NCBI GenBank assembly: GCA_963169475.1
Contig: CAUJFT010000374.1
Span: 1 to 5,918 of the forward strand
DNA length: 5,918 bases
Origin: Bacteroidota bacterium
GTDB lineage: Bacteria; Bacteroidota; Bacteroidia; J057
Reading direction: 5' to 3'
Part shown: one piece after another, positions 1-5,048 of the stretch
How the letters are laid out: the number at the start of each line of letters is the position of its first letter
How positions within the stretch are numbered: position 1 is the first letter of the stretch
The notes under the pieces: model-generated
What the model was told of the DNA's origin: nothing
What the model saw: the letters and a program-made list of their open reading frames with translations, nothing else
Databases searched by the model: none
Position numbers and translations under genes: made by a program

Positions 1-24
1 TCTGCTGATAGCGGCATTTCTTGT

Positions 25-45
25 AAATGATATAAATCATTTTTT
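25..45 (+). terminator. AT-rich hairpin followed by Ts, possible terminator of a gene left of the window
   Basis: A perfect 7-base inverted repeat (AAATGAT at 25-31, ATCATTT at 36-42) encloses a 4-base loop, and a short T-run overlaps and follows the right arm. It sits upstream of the carbonic anhydrase promoter, where a terminator for a preceding plus-strand gene would fit. Two plus-strand frames are open at the window edge and close at 28-30 and 56-58, so the hairpin might instead lie inside a coding end. The stem holds only one G-C pair, so it would be weak. The call rests on geometry alone. Confidence 0.3.
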
Positions 46-63
46 ATACTTTTCGTAAAAAAG

Positions 64-95
64 TTGGTTCATTTCAATAGATTTATGTACATTTG
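64..95 (+). promoter_or_regulatory. Bacteroidota-type promoter of the carbonic anhydrase gene
   Basis: TACATTTG at 88-95 is an exact match to the -7 element TAnnTTTG used by the primary sigma factor of Bacteroidota. A TTG at 64-66 lies 21 bases upstream, within the normal range for the -33 element. Transcription would start near 101-103 and give a leader of about 50 bases before the ATG at 154. It is the best promoter match in the window. Confidence 0.65.
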
Positions 96-153
96 TAGTA
101 AATAGTTTTAGCGGTTTCTTTTTCCTAAATATGTAAGATAAGTATATATTATA

Positions 154-807
154 ATGAATATAAATAGTATATTTGAAAATAACAAAGAGTGGATAGCGCG
201 TCAGCTTGCACTAGACAAGGATTACTTTACGCATTTGGCAGAGGGGCAATCCCCCGAAATTCTATATATTGGTTGTTCAGACAGCCGTGTTACTGCGGAA
301 GAATTAATGGGGGCAGAACCCGGAGAGATATTTGTTCACCGTAATATTGCTAACCTTATTCCCAATACAGACCTTAATTCAAGGTCTGTGATTGACTATG
401 CGGTAAGTCATCTTAAAGTAAAACATGTTGTGGTTTGCGGACACTATCACTGTGGGGGTATCAAAGCTGCCATGGAAAATGAGAATCTGGGTATTCTCAA
501 TCCTTGGTTAGGGAATATCCGCGATGTATATCGCTTACACTATAAAGAACTTAATGCGATTGAGGATACAGATAGGCGATACGAACGTCTTGTAGAGCTA
601 AATGTAGCGGAACAATGCCTAAATGTAGGCAAAATTCCCGAAGTACAAGATGCGATTATTAACCGCAATTTGTCTATACATGGTTGGGTTTTTGATGTGC
701 GAACCGGACAATTAATAGACCTAACCAAAGAGTTCGCAAACAGTTTTCAGATACGGGCGCAAAAAATCGCAGACATTTACTTGTTTAAGCCCGATACAAG
801 CGGATGA
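154..807 (+). CDS. can: Beta-class carbonic anhydrase
   Basis: This zinc enzyme interconverts CO2 and bicarbonate. It has no signal peptide, so it should act in the cytoplasm, supplying bicarbonate to carboxylases and helping pH balance. The 217 residues match the usual length (E. coli Can is 220). Zinc ligands are Cys41, His97 and Cys100. The catalytic Asp43-Arg45 pair lies in CSDSR (41-45), followed by the family stretch ELMGAEPGEIFVHRNIANLI (50-69). By direct offset from the Haemophilus influenzae enzyme, the non-catalytic bicarbonate pocket (Trp39, Arg64, Tyr181) reads Tyr38, Arg63 and Phe180 here, so two of the three residues differ. The start is the first ATG after a good promoter; the context is A/T-rich without a clear Shine-Dalgarno site. 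Two adjacent TGA codons (805-810) end the frame. It appears to be monocistronic. The family call is firm; the regulatory reading is inference. Confidence 0.96.
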   Translation: MNINSIFENNKEWIARQLALDKDYFTHLAEGQSPEILYIGCSDSRVTAEELMGAEPGEIFVHRNIANLIPNTDLNSRSVIDYAVSHLKVKHVVVCGHYHCGGIKAAMENENLGILNPWLGNIRDVYRLHYKELNAIEDTDRRYERLVELNVAEQCLNVGKIPEVQDAIINRNLSIHGWVFDVRTGQLIDLTKEFANSFQIRAQKIADIYLFKPDTSG

Positions 808-889
808 TGAATCAAAAACGAAATCTTACAATTTCTGTAGAAGGATTGAAGAGAATACAAGCGTTTCTATGAGATAAATCCTTATAAGT

Positions 890-920
890 AGTTCTTAGTT
901 TTTAATGATAAGTTCTTAGT
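890..920. repeat. Pair of short direct repeats (AGTTCTTAGT)
   Basis: AGTTCTTAGT occurs at 890-899 and again at 911-920, 21 bases apart start to start. Both copies are preceded by ATAAG, with two extra bases in the first copy. The stretch between is T/A-rich. It may be a small slippage or duplication product in the convergent spacer. No function is implied by position. Confidence 0.4.
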
Positions 921-931
921 CTTCACAAGTA

Positions 932-962
932 ATTGTTTATCAGTTTTTTAACTAAAAACAAT
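932..962. terminator. Imperfect AT-rich hairpin between convergent genes, possible bidirectional terminator
   Basis: ATTGTTT (932-938) pairs with AAACAAT (956-962). Inside, AGTT (942-945) pairs with AACT (950-953) around a TTTT loop, with a small asymmetric internal loop. The position, between the 3' ends of two convergent genes, suits a shared terminator. The stem is GC-poor and no T-run follows the right arm on the plus strand, so function is doubtful. Confidence 0.3.
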
Positions 963-1088
963 ATCATAAACTAATTTCAAACCAGTACTTATTGAAAAGC
1001 AAATGGCACCATAAATGAGGATACCTTGTTTAGAATAGCGGATTATCAAATAATCACAAAGTATATCATTCGATTTGCGACGCTACTA

Positions 1089-1952
1089 TTAATTCGACCA
1101 AAGCTGGCTTTCAAATTCGATTAGCTCTTGGTATCTTTTCTGGGATTCATCCATAGTTTGAATAGCATTTCCTGATATATTCACCGGAAATCCGTGATAG
1201 AGGTGTAAGTCTAATGCCTGACGAAGGTTCAGGCTGGATTTGTCATTCCATTTGGCTTTCCACTGCACATTTTCTAACACAGGAATAAGGTCTTTGTATT
1301 CAAAGTTTGCGAGTACTCTTTCCGGAAGGGTACCCGTAGGGTCCACCCAAAGTATCTGTACATATTGCGTATTATAGCGCATTATACTACTATTTTTATC
1401 AAAAATCCAATCATCTACAAGAATAACCGATTGCTCATAAGGAGTTAGGTCCATTTCCCAACGATTGTGGTTTATTTTTTTTTGATAGACCTCTGTGGTA
1501 AACATACCGTCCGAGGGAGACTCTGTAAGGGAAGCACCGAGAAATGCGTCGGGTTGATCGTCTGGTACAAAAACATTATCCCAAGCCTCTTGTCCTTTTT
1601 TTTCGCCCTCTAAATCGTATTTTCCCGTATTCCAAGCGCGGGATAGATATTTCATTCTTTTGAGAATATCTTTCCCTTGTAAAGGCTTCCATGAGTGGGC
1701 ATCATATCCGGTTATTTCTCCGGCTTTTACTGCGTTCAGAATCGCTATTACCATACCATTGGATTCCGTAAACCGAAAGTCATCGGGTCCAGATACCAGG
1801 TGGTATTTGAACGGAAGGTTCATTTTTTCATTGAGTTCAATCCTGACTGCTACTCTTCTTCTCCAGAAGTGGTCTTCGGGTCTGACCTCAATCTGTGCTA
1901 TTAAAAGTACTTGAATCCAAAGAAAAATTACTATAAAAAACGACTTTTTCAT
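1089..1952 (-). CDS. gldN: GldN/PorN-like gliding motility and type IX secretion protein
   Basis: GldN (PorN) is a periplasmic component of the Bacteroidota type IX secretion system. In known systems it forms a ring with the lipoprotein GldK under the outer membrane and contacts the GldL-GldM motor. The 287 residues begin with a signal peptide (KK at 2-3, hydrophobic stretch about 5-18, likely cleavage in IA-Q at 18-20). After it come family-like stretches: WRRRVAVRIELNEKMNLPF (30-48), an AILNAVKAGEITGYDA segment (70-85), DDWIFDKNSSIM (180-191, compare EDWFFDKxRSVM of GldN), ILWVDP (200-205) and a C-terminal FESQLW (280-285). It is somewhat shorter than well-studied homologues. Unusually, gldK, gldL and gldM are not beside it: the gene upstream is folE, 101 bases away. 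I saw no clear promoter in that gap, so read-through from folE is possible. A divergent GldN/GldO-type paralogue is the main alternative. Confidence 0.82.
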   Translation of the reverse strand: MKKSFFIVIFLWIQVLLIAQIEVRPEDHFWRRRVAVRIELNEKMNLPFKYHLVSGPDDFRFTESNGMVIAILNAVKAGEITGYDAHSWKPLQGKDILKRMKYLSRAWNTGKYDLEGEKKGQEAWDNVFVPDDQPDAFLGASLTESPSDGMFTTEVYQKKINHNRWEMDLTPYEQSVILVDDWIFDKNSSIMRYNTQYVQILWVDPTGTLPERVLANFEYKDLIPVLENVQWKAKWNDKSSLNLRQALDLHLYHGFPVNISGNAIQTMDESQKRYQELIEFESQLWSN

Positions 1953-2053
1953 CTTTACAAGATTGGAGAATTGTACATTATGGATAATCTTCTAGTGAAT
2001 ACGAAACTTTCGGATAATTTAGTACAAAAAAGAGGACGCGCGAAGGGGATATT

Positions 2054-2746
2054 TTAAGAAAGGCTGATATACTTCAAAAATTCATTTTTAGTATTTTCTT
2101 CCATGAACTTCCCACTGTATTCAGCGGTAACCGTTCGTGAGTTTACATCTTGAACTCCTCTTGAAGATACGCAAAGGTGGGTTGCGTCCATTAAGACTGC
2201 TACGTCCGCTGTTTGAAGCACTTTTTTAAGCTCTTCGGCTATCTGCATGGTAAGTCTTTCCTGAACTTGAGGACGTTTGGCAAAATACTGAACAATCCTA
2301 TTGAGTTTAGAGAGTCCTATGACCTTTCCGTTTGAGATATAGGCAACATGTGCCTTTCCAATAATCGGCACAAAATGATGTTCACAATTAGAATAAAAAG
2401 TAATGTCTTTCTCTACAAGCATCTGCTGATACTTATATTTATTTTCAAAAAGCCTAATCGTTGGTTTTTTTTCAGTATTTAATCCGCTAAAAATTTCATT
2501 CACATACATTTTTGCAACGCGGTGAGGCGTTCCTTTGAGGCTATCGTCTGTAAGGTCTAAGCCCAGAATATGCATAATTTCGCGAAAGTGATTCTCTATC
2601 AGTTTGATTTTCATAGAGTCCCCTATCTCAAAGGCATCTGCCCTTAGTGGCGTTTCGGATGAAGTGCCGATATGCTCCTCTCCAATTGTATCGTCGTCAA
2701 GCGTTTCGTTAGGCGGGATATTCAACATAATTCCGTTCCGTTTCAT
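2054..2746 (-). CDS. folE: GTP cyclohydrolase I
   Basis: This enzyme converts GTP to 7,8-dihydroneopterin triphosphate and formate, the entry step to tetrahydrofolate and, with PTPS/QueD enzymes, to biopterin or queuosine. It is a cytoplasmic homodecamer. The 230 residues have a roughly 45-residue variable N-terminal part and then the conserved core: GTPHRVAKMY (72-81), CEHH (121-124) supplying zinc ligands Cys121 and His124 with His123 beside them, QERLT (162-166), and HLCVSSRG (190-197) with His190 and the third zinc ligand Cys192. All catalytic residues are present. The ATG at 2746 lies inside the preceding pterin synthase gene (38-base overlap). A second in-frame ATG at 2728 follows purine-rich GGAACGGAA and is an equally credible start; it would remove six residues. 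The overlap implies cotranscription with the upstream gene, whose product uses this enzyme's product. Confidence 0.96.
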   Translation of the reverse strand: MKRNGIMLNIPPNETLDDDTIGEEHIGTSSETPLRADAFEIGDSMKIKLIENHFREIMHILGLDLTDDSLKGTPHRVAKMYVNEIFSGLNTEKKPTIRLFENKYKYQQMLVEKDITFYSNCEHHFVPIIGKAHVAYISNGKVIGLSKLNRIVQYFAKRPQVQERLTMQIAEELKKVLQTADVAVLMDATHLCVSSRGVQDVNSRTVTAEYSGKFMEENTKNEFLKYISLS

Positions 2747-3116
2747 ATAAAATAATTGTTAAATCCAAAGTGTGATTAATTTGGGGTCTAAGAATATGCC
2801 ATATCACTTTTGCAATATTCTCCGCAGTAGGATTCAGTATCCCAAACTCGGGAACCTCTAAATTAAGGTTTTTGTGGTCTAATTTATGAATAATGTGATT
2901 GTCCACAATTTTTTTTAGAACACTTAAATCTATTACATACCCGGTTTCCGCATCAATCTCTCCCGTTACTTTCACTATAAGTTCATAATTATGCCCATGA
3001 AAATTAGGATTATTACATTTCCCAAATACCAGTTTATTAGTTACTTCGTCCCAATCCGGATTATGTAATCGGTGAGCGGCATTAAAATGTGATTTCCTAT
3101 AAACTGCTGTTTTCAT
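2709..3116 (-). CDS. queD: 6-pyruvoyl / 6-carboxytetrahydropterin synthase family (PTPS/QueD)
   Basis: Enzymes of this family convert 7,8-dihydroneopterin triphosphate to 6-pyruvoyltetrahydropterin (biopterin route) or 6-carboxytetrahydropterin (queuosine route). The 135 residues cover one full T-fold domain. Zinc ligands are His15 (in FNAAHRLH, 11-18), His40 and His42 (in FHGHNY, 39-44). The catalytic Cys34 lies in GKCNNPNFHGH (32-42), the Asp80-His81 pair in LDHKNL (79-84), and the pterin-anchoring Glu127 in YETERN (124-129). The C-x5-HGH spacing and CNNPN run match animal PTPS, whereas E. coli QueD has C-x3-HGH. The active site is intact, but the product cannot be fixed from sequence: no queC, queE, sepiapterin reductase or aromatic hydroxylase gene is in view. 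The 3' end overlaps folE by 38 bases, making this the first gene of a two-step pterin pair. The symbol queD reflects family membership only. Confidence 0.9.
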   Translation of the reverse strand: MKTAVYRKSHFNAAHRLHNPDWDEVTNKLVFGKCNNPNFHGHNYELIVKVTGEIDAETGYVIDLSVLKKIVDNHIIHKLDHKNLNLEVPEFGILNPTAENIAKVIWHILRPQINHTLDLTIILYETERNYVEYPA

Positions 3117-3184
3117 TCGACACCTTTAACGGGAATTTTAGAAATTTGTTTGATTTTGGAAAGAATAAATCTCCCTTCTTAGTA

Positions 3185-3308
3185 CCTATTATTTTTCTAA
3201 ACCTCATGGATTTTCTACTTAAAACCATTCTTTGTGTGGTATAGAAAACTTTGTTTTCTCTTAATTTTTTTCAATATTATTAATCGAAAATTGAGAAAGA
3301 ATAATAGG
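3185..3308. repeat. Imperfect inverted repeat, 14-15 base arms around 95 bases
   Basis: CCTATTATTTTTCT (3185-3198) is the reverse complement of AGAAAGAATAATAGG (3294-3308) apart from one extra G in the right arm. Just outside, CCCTTCTT (3173-3180) on the left and AAGGGAAG (3309-3316) on the right extend the symmetry loosely. The interior has no ORF. A small hairpin lies near its centre. This is the shape of a MITE-like remnant or of a long RNA stem, but AT-rich DNA yields such matches by chance at some rate. Confidence 0.45.
3243..3270 (+). terminator. Hairpin followed by a T-rich tract, terminator-like
   Basis: AGAAAAC (3243-3249) and GTTTTCT (3253-3259) form a perfect 7-base stem with a TTT loop, followed on the plus strand by TTAATTTTTT. 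The form is that of an intrinsic terminator, but no plus-strand gene lies upstream and the stem is AT-rich. It sits at the middle of the 3185-3308 inverted repeat and could simply be part of that structure. Confidence 0.3.
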
Positions 3309-3380
3309 AAGGGAAGCCAATCATGAAGCCTCTGCACGCCTGATTTTAGATAAGGTATTCTTCTCCCAAAAACAAATGAG

Positions 3381-3411
3381 TTGTGTGTTTGAGATTATTT
3401 TTGTTACTTTG
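3381..3411 (+). promoter_or_regulatory. Bacteroidota-type promoter of the Nfu gene
   Basis: TTACTTTG at 3404-3411 differs from the -7 consensus TAnnTTTG by one base. It is preceded by TTG at 3381-3383 with a 20-base gap, the usual spacing. The start of transcription would fall near 3417-3420, giving a leader of about 130 bases before the ATG at 3550. Confidence 0.5.
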
Positions 3412-3440
3412 TAGTCAGAATTGCGCCAAGCTTACCCGAG

Positions 3441-3512
3441 ACCGCATGGTTTATATGGATTTTCGAGATATATTGCGGTGATTATGAGAGGCTTTGCGAA
3501 TCATTTCTTCGC
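3441..3512 (+). promoter_or_regulatory. Structured 5' leader of the Nfu gene (two hairpins)
   Basis: The predicted leader RNA contains two hairpins. In the first, ACCGCA (3441-3446) pairs with TGCGGT (3474-3479) and, after an asymmetric internal loop, TATAT (3452-3456) pairs with ATATA (3468-3472) around an 11-base loop. In the second, GCGAA (3496-3500) pairs with TTCGC (3508-3512) around a 7-base loop, ending 37 bases before the start codon. The stretch is richer in G and C than the surrounding spacer. I do not recognise a known riboswitch. The stems are seen in the sequence; a regulatory role is inference. Confidence 0.35.
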
Positions 3513-3549
3513 TCATCAATTTGTAATTAGTATAATAGAACATTATTTT

Positions 3550-3798
3550 ATGGATATACACTTAGTGGATAAAGTCAATGCAGCGTTAGATACAATCAGG
3601 GATTATTTAAAATCTGATGGAGGAGATGTACGCATTCATGCAATTCGGGAAGATGAAATGGTGTTGGAGTTAGAGTTGATGGGGAATTGCGAGAATTGTA
3701 GCATGAGCAATATGACACTAAAAGCCGGAATTGAGGAGGTAATCAAAAGGTATGTACCAGAAATTTCAAGGGTAGAGGCAGTAAAAAAAAGCACTTAA
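3550..3798 (+). CDS. NifU C-terminal domain (Nfu-type) iron-sulfur protein
   Basis: Nfu proteins carry or hand over a 4Fe-4S cluster to client enzymes in the cytoplasm. This is a stand-alone 82-residue domain, without the scaffold part of full NifU or the A-type part of E. coli NfuA. The diagnostic features are all present: KSDGGDV (21-27), the cluster-binding Cys47 and Cys50 in a CxxC motif (MGNCENCSMSNMTLKAGIEE, 44-63), and a closing VPEISRVEAV (69-78). I chose the ATG at 3550 because homology begins there; a TTG at 3421 would add 43 residues unlike the family. In Bacteroidota such short Nfu proteins are common and often sit alone or near apbC/mrp-type genes, which are not in view. A promoter and a structured leader precede it. 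The 3' end overlaps the left arm of an inverted repeat. Confidence 0.92.
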   Translation: MDIHLVDKVNAALDTIRDYLKSDGGDVRIHAIREDEMVLELELMGNCENCSMSNMTLKAGIEEVIKRYVPEISRVEAVKKST

Positions 3799-3846
3799 AT
3801 TTTTACTACTACGCAAAATATTGTTTTTTACCCGGCTTTTTACTGC
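3778..3846. repeat. Inverted repeat spanning the Nfu stop codon
   Basis: GCAGTAAAAAAAAGC (3778-3792), inside the last codons of the Nfu gene, is complementary to GCTTTTTACTGC (3835-3846) over 12 bases if three As bulge out. The loop is 42 bases. It could protect the 3' end of the transcript or aid termination. It is too wide-looped for a classic terminator, and half of it is a poly-A/poly-T run. Confidence 0.35.
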
Positions 3847-3854
3847 TGCATTTG
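3821..3854 (+). promoter_or_regulatory. Weak promoter candidate for the membrane protein gene
   Basis: TGCATTTG (3847-3854) differs from TAnnTTTG by one base, and a TTG at 3821-3823 lies 23 bases upstream, at the edge of the accepted range. Transcription would begin near 3861, about 40 bases before the ATG at 3900. The right arm of the 3778-3846 repeat ends one base inside this -10-like box. Confidence 0.3.
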
Positions 3855-3899
3855 ATGACCCTCAAATACTATAAATTAGAGATTAACCCTTGATTTCAG

Positions 3900-4451
3900 A
3901 TGGAATTAATACATAAGTACGCCGATTTTTGGAGGAAACAAGTTACCGTCTCCCGTATTATTGGGCTTCTTCTCTTGTTTATAGGATTTCAGTTTTTATT
4001 AGGGTATATGTCCGCCTTGATAAAGGCAGAGTCAGGAGGTATGGGGGTTTTAGACCTAGGTTTTGGCTATTCTGCTGAATCCGTTTACACCCAATACCTT
4101 GACCATTTTACGCAAGAAGGTATCCGGATTTACAAAATAGCTTGGTGGATAGACCTTGTTTATCCGTTAGTATATAGCCTTTTACTTTGCTTTATCATTA
4201 GTTGGGGATTTCGATTCGCCCTCCCGCCACAAAGTCCACTATGGATAGTCAATCTTATTCCGTTTCTCTCCGCCGATTTTGATTATTTAGAAAATATTGG
4301 TGTCATAAGCCTTCTCTGTTCTTTCCCTGAAAAATGGATATTTATGGCTTTATGGACAAGTATATTTGGGGTGTTGAAATGGATTACGGCAGCAGTTGCA
4401 ATCGCAATCGCCTTAGTAGCTTTACCCATCGGCTTTTTTTACAAAAATTAG
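3900..4451 (+). CDS. Integral membrane protein of unknown function, about four membrane segments
   Basis: I cannot assign a function. The 183-residue protein has hydrophobic segments at about 18-41, 83-104, 112-141 (broken in the middle by acidic residues) and 146-179, so it should sit in the inner membrane. There is no cleavable signal peptide. Two stretches stand out: LDLGFGYSAESVYTQYL (51-67) in the first extracytoplasmic or cytoplasmic loop, and WWIDLVYPLVYSLLL (82-96) followed by FLSADFDYLENIGV (122-135), where Asp126, Asp128, Glu131 and Asn132 lie between hydrophobic residues. I associate this pattern (LDxxFGYS, a D-x-x-YPLxY helix, then D-x-x-EN) with an uncharacterised family of bacterial membrane proteins, but that is recall and not a search result. 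The start follows a weak promoter by about 40 bases. It lies 101 bases after the Nfu gene and may be read alone or with it. Confidence 0.8.
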   Translation: MELIHKYADFWRKQVTVSRIIGLLLLFIGFQFLLGYMSALIKAESGGMGVLDLGFGYSAESVYTQYLDHFTQEGIRIYKIAWWIDLVYPLVYSLLLCFIISWGFRFALPPQSPLWIVNLIPFLSADFDYLENIGVISLLCSFPEKWIFMALWTSIFGVLKWITAAVAIAIALVALPIGFFYKN

Positions 4452-4511
4452 GCTACGCTCTCAAATCTTATCCTCTTTTCTCAAAAGCATAAGCTGAAAT
4501 AAGTTCCGCAA

Positions 4512-4625
4512 TTAGAACCTACCTAAAGTTATTTCTGTATTCACAACTATCCCTCCTTTAGGATTATCCTCCCATTCTGATATTCTTGATAATAATAGAG
4601 AAGCTCTTTTTCCTTTACCCATCAT
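4512..4625 (-). CDS. Possible 37-residue small ORF of unknown function
   Basis: A minus-strand frame reads from two adjacent ATG codons (4625 and 4622) to a TAA at 4512 and encodes 37 residues: a basic start (MGKGKR, 2-7), a short hydrophobic SLLLSRI run (9-15), then EWEDNPKGG (17-25) and IVVNTEI (26-32). The start follows the A-rich stretch AAAAACAAA, the kind of context favoured in Bacteroidota. The frame is open back to 4682 without another ATG, so it could also be the tail of a decayed gene. By count about a third of its bases are G or C, more than in the spacer to its right but less than in the genes. No family is recognised, and open frames of this size occur by chance. Confidence 0.25.
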   Translation of the reverse strand: MMGKGKRASLLLSRISEWEDNPKGGIVVNTEITLGRF

Positions 4626-5048
4626 TTTGTTTTTATAATTTAAACGCTTTTTCTGTGTTTTTTTATACAGCCCTGAATTATTTTAAAATATTCTTCTATT
4701 TATTTGCTTATAACATTTTTTTTACATTCCTTTGAAGCCATGTTTCTAATTCATTTCATTAATTTGTATCATTCTGGCTTGTTGGCAACCATTTAGATGT
4801 CCTTACTATGTTATCTTAATGGTCTTGATAATAAATTAAATATGTTTTACTTAAAGACATTAAAAAATAAAATATTTCTGTTTGTCATATATTTTTTTAC
4901 ATTTATAGATTACTTTTTGTAATATCAGGCATTGTATTTGTGTAGAGTTGGAGGGTATAATTTTTCATTGTATTAATGAATAAACTATCCATATTATAGG
5001 ATAAGTATTGGTGGTAATTAGTGATGTATGTTTAATTTTTTTTTATTT
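4626..5048. other. Very AT-rich non-coding stretch upstream of the secreted protein
   Basis: No gene is supported in these 423 bases. They contain poly-T runs, two nearly identical copies of ATTTTTTT(T)ACATT (4715-4728 and 4891-4903), and a small inverted repeat TATCC/GGATA (4986-4990 and 4999-5003). The best promoter-like box near the next gene is TATGTTTA (5027-5034), with TTG 16 bases upstream (5008-5010), one mismatch from TAnnTTTG. Its leader would be under ten bases, so a farther site such as TACTTTTTG (4911-4919) is also possible. Neither is convincing. Confidence 0.5.

Larger units (their letters stand above)
808..1088. other. Convergent spacer between carbonic anhydrase and gldN, no gene seen
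   Basis: This 281-base AT-rich gap separates the ends of two converging genes. I see no convincing ORF or structured RNA gene in it. It holds a pair of 10-base direct repeats and one imperfect AT-rich hairpin, which are listed separately. Confidence 0.7.
3117..3549. other. 433-base divergent spacer between the pterin genes and the Nfu gene
   Basis: No gene is supported here. A plus-strand frame opens with TTG at 3421 and runs into the Nfu gene, but its first 43 residues look nothing like the family and are read here as untranslated leader. The spacer contains an imperfect inverted repeat (3185-3308) with a nested hairpin, a Bacteroidota-type promoter (3381-3411) and two hairpins in the expected leader RNA. 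I found no good TAnnTTTG element driving the minus-strand pterin pair. Confidence 0.6.

Noticed and set aside
1..40. Start of a divergent minus-strand gene at the ATG complementary to 38-40
   Set aside because: The A-rich context fits, but only 13 codons are visible and no minus-strand promoter box was found to its right.
1..58. End of an upstream plus-strand gene (frame 2 reads a hydrophobic tail to a TAA at 56-58; frame 1 closes at 28-30)
   Set aside because: Fewer than 20 codons are visible and the two frames compete, so neither can be supported.
540..728. Minus-strand 62-residue ORF opposite the carbonic anhydrase gene
   Set aside because: It is antisense to a confidently identified gene and rich in serine and arginine, as expected of a shadow frame.
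1660..1914. Two plus-strand ORFs of 69 and 84 residues opposite gldN
   Set aside because: They lie fully inside the gldN coding region on the other strand and have no recognisable features.
3421..3549. TTG-initiated N-terminal extension of the Nfu protein (43 residues)
   Set aside because: It resembles no part of the Nfu family, uses a weak start codon just a few bases after the promoter, and the family homology begins at the ATG at 3550.
3418..3549. tRNA or known riboswitch in the Nfu leader
   Set aside because: There is no cloverleaf, anticodon arm or T-loop sequence, and no riboswitch consensus I can recognise.
4475..4487. CTTTT-CTC-AAAAG hairpin after the membrane protein gene
   Set aside because: The 5-base AT stem has no following T-run, so it does not qualify as a terminator.
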